Shown here: in pieces, positions 40,706 through 50,456 of the stretch
Layout: each line of letters starts with the position of its first letter
How positions within the stretch are numbered: the first letter of the stretch is position 1
Assembly: GCF_004022705.2 (NCBI RefSeq)
Contig: NZ_RZOY02000005.1
Location: 310,001 to 374,000 of the forward strand
Length of the DNA stretch: 64,000 nucleotides
Direction of reading: 5' to 3'
From: Mesorhizobium sp. M2D.F.Ca.ET.226.01.1.1
Lineage (GTDB): Bacteria; Pseudomonadota; Alphaproteobacteria; Rhizobiales; Rhizobiaceae
Translations under genes and position numbers: made by a program
Notes under the pieces: model-generated
What the model saw: only the letters and a program-made list of their open reading frames with translations
Told to the model about the DNA's origin: nothing
Database searches by the model: none

Positions 40706-41698
40706 ATGGTCCACCAAAATCCAGAGATCACTGACCTCAAGGTTCTGATCACGGGCGGGGGTGGCTTCCTTGGCTCCCATCTATGCCAATGGTTGCTTGG
40801 ACTTGGCTGCGAGGTCCACGCGACGTCACGCATCGAACGAGAGAGAGACGGTCGCGGACCGATCTGGTGGCGAGCCGACATGGCTGATCTCTCGATGGCT
40901 CGTAGCGTTGTCGCCGCAGTGAAGCCCGACATCGTCTATCATCTTGCCGGCTCGGTTGGCGCGAGCCCCGACCTTGAATTGGTGGTGCCGACTTACCAAA
41001 GTCTGTTGACCAGCACGCTCAACGTTCTGCTGGCCGGAACGGAGGCCTGCAGCGGCCGCATTATCCTGAGCGGCTCGTTTACCGAGCCCCAGCCCAGTCT
41101 TGTGCATCCCACTCCACATTCGCCCTATGCAGCGGCGAAATGGGCGGCGTCTGGCTACGGGCGCATGTTCAACATTCTCTTCCAGGCACCGGTGGTCATT
41201 CTTCAGCCATTCATGGTCTACGGACCGCGCCAGGCACCTGCCAAGCTAATACCGACGGTAATCAAGTCGCTGCTTGGCGACACCGCACCCAAAGTGACCA
41301 GCGGCAAGCGACGGGCTGACTGGGTTTATGTGGACGACGTGATCGACGGGTTTGTTTTGGCGGCGACGACAAAGGGAATCGAGGGGGCCACAATCGATCT
41401 CGGATCTGGCCGCCTCGTCTCCATTCGCGAAATCGTCGAGAGGATTGTTGCAATCGTCGGCTCCGCACCCTCTCCCATCTTCGGCGCGGTGCCCGACCGG
41501 CCGGCCGAAAACGAGGTGATCGCCGATACAGAGTTTGCTCGCGCGCGGCTCGGCTGGACGGCGAAAACCTCGCTCGACGAGGGTCTGCGTCGAACGGTGC
41601 ATTGGTACCGCGATGGCGCTATAGCGGCCGTAATCGCGCAAGCCCTCAGCCAACTACTCCTTCTGAATAACTGGGACGAGCTCAGCGCACTTTTGTAG
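40706..41698 (+). CDS. NAD-dependent epimerase/dehydratase (extended SDR)
   Basis: 330 residues. NAD loop TGGGGFLGSHL (about 15-25), VYHLAGSVGASPDLE, active-site region ILSGSFTEPQPS, and HSPYAAAKWAASGYG with the YxxxK pair. VDDVIDGFVLA and the late DTEFARARLGWTAKTSLDEGL are typical of GalE/WbpP-like sugar epimerases. Substrate not determined. Start ATG 40706; open frame continues far upstream inside the GT2 gene but without support. Followed by the initiating transferase after 34 bases. Confidence 0.88.
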   Translation: MVHQNPEITDLKVLITGGGGFLGSHLCQWLLGLGCEVHATSRIERERDGRGPIWWRADMADLSMARSVVAAVKPDIVYHLAGSVGASPDLELVVPTYQSLLTSTLNVLLAGTEACSGRIILSGSFTEPQPSLVHPTPHSPYAAAKWAASGYGRMFNILFQAPVVILQPFMVYGPRQAPAKLIPTVIKSLLGDTAPKVTSGKRRADWVYVDDVIDGFVLAATTKGIEGATIDLGSGRLVSIREIVERIVAIVGSAPSPIFGAVPDRPAENEVIADTEFARARLGWTAKTSLDEGLRRTVHWYRDGAIAAVIAQALSQLLLLNNWDELSALL

Positions 41699-41732
41699 GC
41701 GTTTGCGCGGCGCCGGACGGGCCAAATAATGG

Positions 41733-43220
41733 GTGCAAGTGGGCGTCGCAGCCTCTCTTTCGTCAACACGGTCCGGTGTGTTTGCAATGGATATGTCGCC
41801 GATCGCCAGTTTGGAGACAGCAAGGGAGTTTATAGCCAGTCCTTCCGGACGTTCCTTCGTTTCGTACCGCTCGGTCGCCCCGCTGGCCATCATAGCGGAT
41901 ACGTTGGCCATCACCGCCGCGTGCGCCGTCTGGAGCTTCCAATCGGAGGGAAGCGGGGGCGAGGTGGCGATGCTCACACTCGGCATCGCGCCCATTGCCT
42001 CCGCACTGTTCGTATGTTCGACAAAACTGGCCGGTCTCTACCAGCCTTCGACAATTCTTTCGGAAAACATGCCCTTCCACGTCGTTGCCTTGCTGTGGCT
42101 ATGCACGGCGGCGCTCGTTGGCGTAAGCGACTTTGCCCTGGGCAAGGAGGTCGATCCGGAAAATGGAGTTGCCTTGGCGGTCTATGGACTGATCTTACTT
42201 TTGGCTCATCGGATGTGCTGGCGACTGTTTATCCGCAGAGGTTCTGCAAAAGGAACCACGGCTGGCCGCAAAGCGGTTTTGATTCACCAGGGTACTTCAC
42301 TCGAGGCCGACGCGGCTCCGGAATTGCAGCAGTATGGAATCCACATCGAATATAGATTGAACCTCGGAGCGCCGGATGACGAAGCGCAGATCAGGCAGCG
42401 GATCGAGCTAGCGGTCGCGATTGCGCAGAACTCGGATGTCGATGAGATACTCATAGCGGCCGATGTTCAAGACTGGCAGCGGCTCAAACCCCATCTAAGA
42501 CTCCTGCGCCAGCTTCCATTGCCCGTCTCGCTGATTGCACGGGACTGGTTAGCAGATTTTGTGAAGCAGCCGGCTCAGATAGTGGGATCGGCGGCTCTCG
42601 TCGAACTGCAGCACCCGCCGCTCACCATAGTCCAGCGAGCGGCCAAGAGGCTCATCGACATTTTCATCTCAACGGCCGCATTGGCGCTGCTTTGGCCTTT
42701 CATGATGTTAATAGCCGTGATGATCCAAATTGACACGCAGGGTCCTGTGTTGTTCCGGCAGACCCGGATCGGCTTCAACGGCAAAGCCTTCAAGATATTC
42801 AAATTCAGGACCATGAATGTCCTGGAAGACGGCCCTGGAATTCAGCAAGCAACTTCCGAAGATAAACGCACGACGACGTTCGGCCGTTGGCTTCGCCGAA
42901 CCAGCATAGATGAACTGCCGCAATTGCTTAACGTTCTCATGGGGGACATGTCGGTCGTTGGACCGAGACCGCATGCAGTTTCGCATGACGGCGAATTCGG
43001 TCGGGCGATCGCCAACTATGCCTTTCGCCGTCAAATGAAGCCGGGCATTACAGGCTGGGCACAGGTAAGCGGGTTTCGCGGCGCGACACCGGAAGTCGAC
43101 CTGATGACGAACCGGATCCAGATGGACATGCTCTACATTGAGAGGTGGAGTATCTGGCTGGACATTCGCATAATCCTGCAAACCCCGTTTGCCGTTTTGC
43201 GGGGGCTAAATGCTTATTAA
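41733..43220 (+). CDS. Undecaprenyl-phosphate hexose-1-phosphate transferase (WcaJ/ExoY-like)
   Basis: Starts repeat-unit synthesis by moving a sugar phosphate to undecaprenyl phosphate. 495 residues, the long polyisoprenyl-phosphate hexose-1-P transferase form: membrane helices at the N-terminus, a central Rossmann-like part, then the catalytic domain from KRLIDIFISTAALAL. Its hallmarks are RQTRIGFNGKAFKIFKFRTM, RRTSIDELPQLLNVLMGDMS, VGPRPHA and KPGITGWAQVSGFRG. Start uncertain: GTG 41733 or ATG 41787, neither with a strong ribosome site. Last gene of the flippase operon. Confidence 0.93.
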   Translation: MQVGVAASLSSTRSGVFAMDMSPIASLETAREFIASPSGRSFVSYRSVAPLAIIADTLAITAACAVWSFQSEGSGGEVAMLTLGIAPIASALFVCSTKLAGLYQPSTILSENMPFHVVALLWLCTAALVGVSDFALGKEVDPENGVALAVYGLILLLAHRMCWRLFIRRGSAKGTTAGRKAVLIHQGTSLEADAAPELQQYGIHIEYRLNLGAPDDEAQIRQRIELAVAIAQNSDVDEILIAADVQDWQRLKPHLRLLRQLPLPVSLIARDWLADFVKQPAQIVGSAALVELQHPPLTIVQRAAKRLIDIFISTAALALLWPFMMLIAVMIQIDTQGPVLFRQTRIGFNGKAFKIFKFRTMNVLEDGPGIQQATSEDKRTTTFGRWLRRTSIDELPQLLNVLMGDMSVVGPRPHAVSHDGEFGRAIANYAFRRQMKPGITGWAQVSGFRGATPEVDLMTNRIQMDMLYIERWSIWLDIRIILQTPFAVLRGLNAY

Positions 43221-43435
43221 GCGCAATCCGGAAAGCGTTAGCAATTATTCATTCGAAACAAAGGGATAGACCGGTTCGCCGTTTCCGTGAGAAGGGTGAG
43301 TGCTCCAGAGTGCGTCGCGCTGAAGCGGGTTAAGGCGATGCTCTTCAAGTCTTTGTTTTGAACCATCTCAATCCCAGAACAGCGGTACACTTCTGGGCAA
43401 CATGCTCTAGATGCGACGACAGCAGGGCGCAGCAG

Positions 43436-44113
43436 TTACCAAACAGATTTGCGAGCATGCGAGAGATTGGAGCGCAGCCGCCCTAGATAAGAGTTCCGGA
43501 GCGCTAAATCCTTAGGAATGTCCTTCCATTGCCATGAACGGTCCAGCGTGTTGCGCGGCTTCAGCCAAGATTCCTTGGTTGCGAAGCCACGGCCCGATGT
43601 GTAGACGCGGCTGTAGCCTTCAGTTTTCAGCTTTTTCAGAACGCGCCGATCATAACGGCCAAAGGGAACACTGGCCTCGCCAATCTCGCAACCACAGATG
43701 TCTTCCAGCTTGAGCTTGGCATCCACTGTTTCGACGTGCAACCGAGCATCATCGAGCTTGCACCAGTCAAGATGGTGCATCCCGTGACTCCCTATCCGCA
43801 TACCCTCATGCAGAAGTTGCCTGATGGCGGGCGCGCTTAGATATCCGCGGGTCCCCACTCGCCCCGCGCAAACAAAAAACGACGCTGTGAGGTTCCTTTC
43901 CAGAAGGGCAGGCAATGCAATATCGAGGTCGCTTTCATTGCCGTCGTCAAAGGTGATGAGGACAGGGTAGTCGCTCATAGCTGCAGAGACTTTGTTCAGC
44001 GCGGCAAAAAAGGGATCCGCATCCCACCAGAAATCCAGTTCGGCCTTCTCGATACCGGGCGGGGCAATGCCTATGCCGTGGAAGTTGATGAAATGCTCTT
44101 TCGATTCAGCCAC
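43436..44113 (-). CDS. Polysaccharide deacetylase (NodB-homology)
   Basis: 225 residues of carbohydrate esterase family 4. VLITFDDGNESD gives the first metal/catalytic Asp pair, and MRIGSHGMHHLDW holds the two metal His. IGEASVPFGRYDRRVLKKLK is the later motif. No signal peptide is visible, so it may act in the cytoplasm or on the inner leaflet. Likely removes N- or O-acetyl groups from the polysaccharide or its precursor. Alone on the minus strand; 215 bases from the transferase end and 380 from the dehydrogenase start. Confidence 0.9.
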   Translation of the reverse strand: MAESKEHFINFHGIGIAPPGIEKAELDFWWDADPFFAALNKVSAAMSDYPVLITFDDGNESDLDIALPALLERNLTASFFVCAGRVGTRGYLSAPAIRQLLHEGMRIGSHGMHHLDWCKLDDARLHVETVDAKLKLEDICGCEIGEASVPFGRYDRRVLKKLKTEGYSRVYTSGRGFATKESWLKPRNTLDRSWQWKDIPKDLALRNSYLGRLRSNLSHARKSVW

Positions 44114-44493
44114 ACTTGGTTCCTACAACCGCTTTTCAATCTTTAACACTCAGGCAGTCCAAATGATAATCTGCGCGTCCTAGGCGCATTGTACGACCAC
44201 GAGTTCGGATATTGTTCAGGGCGACCTGAGTATGCGCTTGTTGTGTTCGTACCTCAACCGACTGGGGGTCTCCCCAGCATCATCCGATCGGGCAAGTTGA
44301 TATACAATTCGGTTTTTCCGGGGTTGGCTGCGAACTCACCCACCATTCGACCATGCTCAACGAGTATCTTACCCAAAAAGGAGTGGTCACTTCGCTCAAG
44401 GGATAGCTCATCAATTCAACCGGAGTCGCAACAATGGGATTGTTTGGGCCAAGCGACCTTCGCCTATCTCGAAGAGGGTGCGGAGCGACGTCA
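44114..44493. other. Divergent intergenic region deacetylase-dehydrogenase
   Basis: 380 bases. Two overlapping open frames of about 20-100 codons lead into the dehydrogenase gene, but they show no family features. Promoters for both flanking genes are expected here. Confidence 0.5.
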
Positions 44494-45858
44494 ATGAGAA
44501 TAGCTGTTTTCGGACTCGGCTATGTGGGATTTACCACCCTATGTTGCTTGGCCCACGAGGGCCACGAAGTACTCGGATTCGATGTCAATGCCCGCAAGGT
44601 CGCCGGCCTCAATTGCGGCATTGCACCGATCGTGGAGCCGGGACTTGCCGAAATGCTGCTGCGCGGACTCGCAGACCATCGCATCTCTGCTTTCACGGAC
44701 GTTGAAGGCAGGCTCGAGAGCTGCGATATCGCAATTGTTTGTGTCGGCACGCCCAGCGGGCCGGACGGAGCTCACGACCTAAGGTTTGTTACTGAGGTCT
44801 CGAAGGAAATAGCCCTTTACTTGGGAAATGGTCGCACAAGGCCGCTCAGTGTCGTCTACCGCTCAACGATAAGGCCGGGGACGATGGAAGGCCTAATCGC
44901 TCCCATATTCGCAAAGGTTCTGGTCGACAGACCGGGTTGCGTACAACTTGTCTATTGCCCGGAGTTTCTTAGAGAGTCCTCAGCCGTCAACGACTATTTC
45001 CGACCCCCGAAGATCGTTATCGGCACGTCGGGCGGTGAGCCAAATCCGGTCATCGACGAGCTGTTTGCCGGGATCGAAGGACCGCGCTTCGTGACGCGTT
45101 TCGCCGAAGCCGAGATGACTAAGTTTGTCGACAACAGCTGGCATGCGATGAAGGTCGCGTTCGCCAACGAGATCGCTCGGATCGGCCTTCAACTCGACGT
45201 CGACACGTCGAAGGTGCATGAGATCTTTGTTTCTGATACGAAGCTGAACATCTCCCCATATTATCTCAGGCCGGGCGGCGCGTTCGGTGGCTCGTGTCTG
45301 CCCAAAGATGTTCGAGCATTGCAGAGCATCGTGGCGGACAGCGGAGTCAATACACCTTTGATCGACTCGCTCCTGCGTTCTAATGACGCCCATAAATACT
45401 GTCTGTACCAACTCGCCACAAAGGGTCTGAAGCCGGGAGCATCGGTGCTGCTGGCAGGCTTGGCCTTTAAGGCGGGGACGGACGACCTGAGAGAAAGCCC
45501 CAACATCGACCTTGCGCGCAGCTTGCTGAGAGGACGCTACAGGTTGTCCATATTCGATCCCGCCATCGACGCCGGCAAGCTGGTTGGTGCCAATTTGGGC
45601 TATGCCTGGTCTTGGTTTCCGCAGTTTGCGAGTTTGCTGGTAAGCAAAAGGCAGGCAGAAGCTCGGCGTTATGACCGGGTGATTTTCGCAAACCGTACGG
45701 CGGCTATGCTTTCCTTGTCGAAAGCGCAGAGCGTGATCGATCTCAATGCACTGTCGGATGGCGCAAACAAGCCGCCAGCCCCTCCGGCATCCCAGACGGA
45801 GGCTGCACCTTTGGGTGACGCCGCGCTGCCTTTCGACGTCAGGGGCACTGCGGCCTGA
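44494..45858 (+). CDS. Nucleotide-sugar 6-dehydrogenase, GDP-mannose dehydrogenase-like
   Basis: 454 residues of the UDP-Glc/GDP-Man dehydrogenase family, which oxidise a hexose C6 to a uronic acid. NAD loop FGLGYVGFTT, CPEFLRESSAVNDYF, the catalytic Cys268 in FGGSCLPKDVRAL, and GLAFKAGTDDLRESPNIDLA. The last two stretches look closer to AlgD (GDP-mannose dehydrogenase) than to UDP-glucose dehydrogenases. This is my reading of pattern, not a search. A Pro/Ala-rich tail of ~25 residues is extra. ATG 44494 begins the fold exactly; it is followed by a GT4 gene after 11 bases. Confidence 0.9.
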   Translation: MRIAVFGLGYVGFTTLCCLAHEGHEVLGFDVNARKVAGLNCGIAPIVEPGLAEMLLRGLADHRISAFTDVEGRLESCDIAIVCVGTPSGPDGAHDLRFVTEVSKEIALYLGNGRTRPLSVVYRSTIRPGTMEGLIAPIFAKVLVDRPGCVQLVYCPEFLRESSAVNDYFRPPKIVIGTSGGEPNPVIDELFAGIEGPRFVTRFAEAEMTKFVDNSWHAMKVAFANEIARIGLQLDVDTSKVHEIFVSDTKLNISPYYLRPGGAFGGSCLPKDVRALQSIVADSGVNTPLIDSLLRSNDAHKYCLYQLATKGLKPGASVLLAGLAFKAGTDDLRESPNIDLARSLLRGRYRLSIFDPAIDAGKLVGANLGYAWSWFPQFASLLVSKRQAEARRYDRVIFANRTAAMLSLSKAQSVIDLNALSDGANKPPAPPASQTEAAPLGDAALPFDVRGTAA

Positions 45859-45869
45859 GGGAGAGAGAG

Positions 45870-47108
45870 ATGTCCGCCATTTCGGTGTTTGGTGCCGAAC
45901 AAACTCGATCTGGCAGTCTTTCTGCCCGCAAAGTCTTGATGATTGTGGAGAACTTGCCAGTGCCGTTCGACCGGCGCGTTTGGCAGGAAGCGCGGGCATT
46001 GCGTGATGCCGGCGCGGAGGTTTCCATCATTTGTCCCGTCGGCGTGGGGGCGGAAGAGCGTGAAGAGACGCTGGAGGGCATTCGCGTCTACCGGCATGAC
46101 TTGCCGGTCGAAGCCAAAGGCGCATCGGAGTTCCTCCTCGAATACGGCGCGGCGCTCTGGCACGAAACCCGCTTGGCATGGAAAATCCTGTTCAGGCATG
46201 GGTTTGAAACCATCCATGCTTGCAATCCGCCGGACCTGATTTTTCTCGTCGCACTGCCGTTCAAGATGCTTGGGAAGCGTTTCATTTTCGACCATCACGA
46301 CATAAATCCCGAGCTCTACGAGGCCAAGTTCGGCAAGCGCGGTCGGCTCTGGCGGCTCCTATGCCTGTTCGAATGGATAACATTCAAATGCGCCGACGTG
46401 GTCATTTCGACCAATGAGAGCTACCGAAGGATCGCGCTTACCCGCGGCAGGAAGCGCGCCGGCGACGTGTTCGTGGTGCGGTCAGGCCCGGATCTGACAC
46501 GCTTGAGAACCGATTGCCCTGACCCCAGCCTGAAACAGGGGCGCAAGTTTCTCGTGGGCTATGTCGGGGTGATGGGGGAGCAAGAGGGCATCGACCTACT
46601 TCTGCGTAGCGTCGAACATCTCGTTCACGAGCGAGGCCGACAGGATGTCCAGTTCGTTCTGGTCGGTGGTGGCCCGCAACTGGGCAACCTCAAGGAGTAC
46701 TGTCAAAGTCTGGGGCTGAATGACTATGTCACTTTCACCGGTCGGGTTCCCGACGACATGCTCTTCACGGTACTTTCGACCGCCGATGTGTGCGTCAATC
46801 CGGATCGCGTCAATCCGATGAACGACAAGTCCACCATGAACAAGATTCTGGAGTACATGGCTTTCGGCAAACCGATCGTGCAGTTCGACGTTACTGAGGG
46901 GCGCTTCTCAGCGGACAGGGCCTCTCTCTACGCCCGTCCCGATGATCCGATCGACTTTGCCGACAAGATTGAATGGTTGCTTGGTAGCCCAGAACAGCGC
47001 AAGGTCATGGGTGATTTCGGTCGCGATCGTTTGCAGCGGGAACTTGCGTGGAGCTATCAAGTGCCGAACCTAATCGCCGCATATCAACGAGCCAGGTCAA
47101 CCGATTAA
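45870..47108 (+). CDS. Family 4 glycosyltransferase
   Basis: 412 residues with a GT-B fold. NLPVPFDRRVWQEARAL is the usual N-terminal motif, FDHHDINPELYEAKFG follows, and the donor site is GYVGVMGEQEGIDLLL plus MNKILEYMAFGKPIVQFDV (Glu of the E-x7-E type). Ribosome site GGGAGAGAGAG just before ATG 45870. Convergent with the GT2 gene downstream (32 bases). The paired dehydrogenase suggests it may use a GDP- or UDP-uronic acid or mannose donor. Confidence 0.92.
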   Translation: MSAISVFGAEQTRSGSLSARKVLMIVENLPVPFDRRVWQEARALRDAGAEVSIICPVGVGAEEREETLEGIRVYRHDLPVEAKGASEFLLEYGAALWHETRLAWKILFRHGFETIHACNPPDLIFLVALPFKMLGKRFIFDHHDINPELYEAKFGKRGRLWRLLCLFEWITFKCADVVISTNESYRRIALTRGRKRAGDVFVVRSGPDLTRLRTDCPDPSLKQGRKFLVGYVGVMGEQEGIDLLLRSVEHLVHERGRQDVQFVLVGGGPQLGNLKEYCQSLGLNDYVTFTGRVPDDMLFTVLSTADVCVNPDRVNPMNDKSTMNKILEYMAFGKPIVQFDVTEGRFSADRASLYARPDDPIDFADKIEWLLGSPEQRKVMGDFGRDRLQRELAWSYQVPNLIAAYQRARSTD

Positions 47109-47140
47109 GCAAGCCATAAGCCGTTTTCCTGCCGGAGTGC

Positions 47141-48043
47141 TCAGGCGCGATTCCATTTGTCGACGATGCGCGAGGCATTCGCGCCGAATGCAAGAGCCAG
47201 CATCACCTTGCATCGGTAAAGGCGAACCAGGACGACGCCGCACATCGCAAGCATCCGCGCCCTTGGGCCTTCGATGCGATCGGAGAAGCCGATTCGAAAC
47301 AATTCTGCTGCGGGCGAAAGCGCAACCGCGAAACTGCGCAGGATCCAGCGCGCCCGCCAGCCTGGAGCGGTGCGCACCCGATTGAAATCGTGAGCGACGT
47401 GCCGTTCCCATTTTGCGGCGATCTCAGCAAGATTCCGGCGAGCGGGATGGAATACGATCATCTGCTTGCGGTAGTGGGTGCGGAAGCCTTTGCGGAGCGC
47501 GCGCTGCCCCCAGTCCCGATCTTCCGCAATTTCGATCCCGCCGAACGGTCCAACCGCAGCCAGAATTTGTTTGCGCACCGCCAGATTGCCGGTCCCGGTA
47601 TATCCCTGCTTTGCAATGTATTCGCGCATTCGGTAGGCAAAGACGCTTTCGTAAGCTTCAAGTAGGGTAGGTCGGTGTGCGTCCTGACGCGCAATCCTGA
47701 CGTCGCCGCCTATGATGCCGATATCTTCCCTTTCTGCAAAGCAGCGTTCTATTTCATAAAGCCAATCGGGATGGGCGATGCAGTCGGCGTCGATGAATGC
47801 CAGCGTTTCGCCGCTCGCATGGGCTGCGCCGCGGTTCCGCGCTGGCCCTGGACCGGGTGTGCGCTCGAGAAGGAGCGTGACAGCGGGAAAGGAGGCGCAA
47901 AGGTCACTCGGTATTTGTCGCGATCCGTTGTCGACAACGATGATTTCGACTTTTTGCTGCGGCGGCCGCTGCGCCTGCAAGGATGCGAGACAGCGCCCGA
48001 GCATTTCTTGCTGGTCAAGATGTGGGATAATGACGGTGATCAT
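47141..48043 (-). CDS. Family 2 glycosyltransferase
   Basis: 300 residues. VIIPHLDQQEMLGRCLASLQ, VDNGSRQIPSD, RNRGAAHASGETLAFIDADC (metal-binding DAD) and ARQDAHRPTLLEAYESV are visible, then a GNLAVRK and a GIEIAEDRDWGQRA acceptor/ED-type motif, and a C-terminal membrane-associated helix region. Start ATG 48043 is set by alignment to the family; an open frame continues upstream. Sugar specificity unknown. Confidence 0.9.
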   Translation of the reverse strand: MITVIIPHLDQQEMLGRCLASLQAQRPPQQKVEIIVVDNGSRQIPSDLCASFPAVTLLLERTPGPGPARNRGAAHASGETLAFIDADCIAHPDWLYEIERCFAEREDIGIIGGDVRIARQDAHRPTLLEAYESVFAYRMREYIAKQGYTGTGNLAVRKQILAAVGPFGGIEIAEDRDWGQRALRKGFRTHYRKQMIVFHPARRNLAEIAAKWERHVAHDFNRVRTAPGWRARWILRSFAVALSPAAELFRIGFSDRIEGPRARMLAMCGVVLVRLYRCKVMLALAFGANASRIVDKWNRA

Positions 48044-48422
48044 TTCGCGGTCCTCGTGGACTGCTCCAAGTCCGTTGCGGCAGCTCTTTCCTCGAGCGCT
48101 TGAAGTGAACAGCCGACCAGCGCGATGCAGAGAGCCATGAAGATCATACGTCGCGGGACGTATGCATCCAGTCGGCCAACGGGTTAGCAATGCGCATCTT
48201 TTGTTCAGATATGTTCCGAACTGGCCTGGACAGATGATGACCCATTGCTCAGACGGCGCCCCGAAGCGGGTTGCGGGTGGTTACTGGGGTCCGAAACGTG
48301 GTGGCGAGCTGTTCAGGGACGGATTATCTTTCATGGAAACGGACGTTTGGCGTGCCCAAGAGCGGCATTTTCGCCGCCCGCAAGGCTGGCGCAGTCCATC
48401 TCTTGATCATTGATTGCCTCAA
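48044..48422. other. Divergent intergenic region GT2-acetyltransferase
   Basis: 379 bases; no supported gene. An 84-codon frame at 48162-48413 has no ribosome site or recognisable content. Probably holds promoters for both sides. Confidence 0.5.
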
Positions 48423-49598
48423 ATGATCCGCAGCGCGCCGATCGAGGGGTCTTCTCTGGTTGTCTCGGCAAGTGATTCATGGCGGGATTTTGCGGCTATC
48501 TGGCCGACCATGGCCAATCGGGGCTCGGCTCGCGCCTTCGTTTTCCAGACGGTCGATTTCCTAGATGTTTGGTGCGACACAATCGGGCCGGCGCGCGGCA
48601 CTCGACCGTTGTTCATTGCGGTCGTAGATGAGCACGGTACTCCTCACGCGCTTTTGCCGCTTGGCATCGAGAAGCGCAGATCCGGCTTGAGGATCCTGTC
48701 GTTCTTGGACGGTGGCGTCAGCGACTACAATGCGCCGGTCCTGTTTCCGCACGTCAAAGACTGGCGTCCTTCATTCGTCTCCAAATTGTGGGATGCAATA
48801 GCAAGGATTGCACCCCCTTTCGACATCGCAGTCATCGAAAAGATGCCGGAGCGCGTGTTCGACATCGACAATCCGCTGACTCCCTTGATCACGGCTCGCT
48901 ATCCCCACAGCGGGTACGTCATGCGCTTGCCCAGCAGTGTCGACGAGTTCGTCTCCGAGCGTCTTCCGCGAGCCCAGGACACGCGGCGCAAGCTTCGCAA
49001 GCTTTGTGAGCGCGGGACAGTCGCCTTCAGGATCGCGAGCACGTCCGCCGAACGCGACGAGATGCTCGAAGCGATGATGAGGCAGAAGTCGCGACGCTAT
49101 CTCGAAACGACGGGGGTCGATGGTATGGAGCGACCTGGCTATCGTGCCTTTTTTCGGCAGGCCGCGCTCGAGCTTGCCCCACGAGGCCACGTCCATATTT
49201 CGTCGTTGAATTTGGGCGGAACGGTCCTGGCGGTGCACTGGGGATACCAGGACGATAGCAGATTTTACTACATGATGCCGAGTTTCGAAGCGGGCGAATG
49301 GGTTCGTTTCTCGCCCGGTCGTCACTTGCTCAACCATCTGATTGAGTGGGCGATAGAAGCTGGCATGAAGGAGTTCGATCAAGGTCTTGGCAATGAAGAT
49401 TACAAGACGGAGTATTGCGATGCTGCGATACCACTCCACCAGATCGAGATACCGAGAACGATGCGTGGTCAGGTCGATCTATTGCTGCGCAGGTCAAAGA
49501 TGTCCCTGCGTGGTACTCTTTTGTGGCATTCGCTCAAGAGCCTGCGTACCGTTTGGCGCATGCGCAAATCCCGAGTAGTTAAGGACTGCGCACAGTGA
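48423..49598 (+). CDS. GNAT-family (CelD/BcsL-like) acyltransferase
   Basis: 391 residues. Two tandem GNAT-like halves as in CelD/FemAB-like proteins. The second half has the recognisable core: RRKLRKLCERG helix, AVHWGYQDDSRFYYMMPSF and GRHLLNHLIEWAIEAGMKEFDQGLGNEDYK. These proteins occur widely in polysaccharide loci, where they probably acylate a sugar amine or lipid carrier. Start ATG 48423; TTG 48414 would add three residues. No membrane segments. Confidence 0.85.
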   Translation: MIRSAPIEGSSLVVSASDSWRDFAAIWPTMANRGSARAFVFQTVDFLDVWCDTIGPARGTRPLFIAVVDEHGTPHALLPLGIEKRRSGLRILSFLDGGVSDYNAPVLFPHVKDWRPSFVSKLWDAIARIAPPFDIAVIEKMPERVFDIDNPLTPLITARYPHSGYVMRLPSSVDEFVSERLPRAQDTRRKLRKLCERGTVAFRIASTSAERDEMLEAMMRQKSRRYLETTGVDGMERPGYRAFFRQAALELAPRGHVHISSLNLGGTVLAVHWGYQDDSRFYYMMPSFEAGEWVRFSPGRHLLNHLIEWAIEAGMKEFDQGLGNEDYKTEYCDAAIPLHQIEIPRTMRGQVDLLLRRSKMSLRGTLLWHSLKSLRTVWRMRKSRVVKDCAQ

Positions 49599-49802
49599 CG
49601 AACCATCTGCAATCGTTGGGGTCTTTATTGCCAGTCCTTAGACCATGATATCTGACCGCGCCGGCATGCTGGAAGCAGACGGCCGCCGCGTGCCTGTTAG
49701 TGCAGAGCCTTGGCCTGCTGGCACTAACGCGGCTGACTCCCGGCCGCGAGCGACCTGTCGCGCTCGCTTGATTGTCGTTCCTGCGTGAAAGCAGCTACCT
49801 CA

Positions 49803-50456
49803 TCAATGGACGGCGACAATCGATTTGGTTATCCCCAGAACCCGCTCCTTGAAGAGGTCAGAGCGAGGAAAGTGATATCTCATCTCGGTCTGTGACAGGA
49901 GCTCAATCTCCAGTACATCCTTGACGGCTTGTCCTTGGTCTGGCCGGGACGGTGATAGAGGCCAGCGCCGGATCAATTTGGCTCGGGCTGCCTGGGGCAG
50001 GAATTGCAGGCCCGGGAAGAGGTAATGCGGCTCAATTGGGAAATACCGATAAGGGGTCTGCACCCAATGATGGGGTGCCAAAGCGTGGATGACTGAAGCC
50101 AGGTCGGCACGGCGCGCGTGCCCACCCACGTGTTCGATCAAGGAATTCGAATACACAATGTCAAATTCCATGGCTCGAATTTCAGCGGGCGGATCGCAGG
50201 CGTCGCCTTGCACGACTCGGATCGTTGCAGTCCTGCTCGTCTGGGGTAGGAGATTGACTACGGTCACCCATTTGGGGCGAACCGGACTTCTCTCCCAATG
50301 AACTACCGTTCCGCCGAGATCGACCACCCGCATTCGTTCTATGTCGGGGAAGCGCCGCTGGAATTCCGCCCAACGCCTCTTTCGCAAAGTCGTCGCTATC
50401 GATCGCTGTTCTCGTGGATCGGTGATGAATTGGCGCAACTGCAGCATTTCACTCAT
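49803..50456 (-). CDS. Class I SAM-dependent methyltransferase
   Basis: About 217 residues. SAM motif I is MRVVDLGGTVVHWE, the acidic strand end VVNLLPQTS, then VQGDACD and the post-motif FDIVYSNSLIEHVGGH. HWVQTPYRYFPIEPHYLFPG suggests a small-sugar or lipid-linked substrate type often seen in rhizobial polysaccharide loci. Start ATG 50456 (MSEMLQLRQF) preferred; a GGAGG lies 12 bases upstream. Convergent with the acetyltransferase gene (204-base gap). Confidence 0.85.
   Translation of the reverse strand: MSEMLQLRQFITDPREQRSIATTLRKRRWAEFQRRFPDIERMRVVDLGGTVVHWERSPVRPKWVTVVNLLPQTSRTATIRVVQGDACDPPAEIRAMEFDIVYSNSLIEHVGGHARRADLASVIHALAPHHWVQTPYRYFPIEPHYLFPGLQFLPQAARAKLIRRWPLSPSRPDQGQAVKDVLEIELLSQTEMRYHFPRSDLFKERVLGITKSIVAVH

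Noticed and set aside
49696..49730. GTTAGTGC...GCACTAAC inverted repeat between convergent acetyltransferase and methyltransferase genes
   Set aside because: Eight-bp stem with a 17-base loop and no T-run; too weak to call a terminator.
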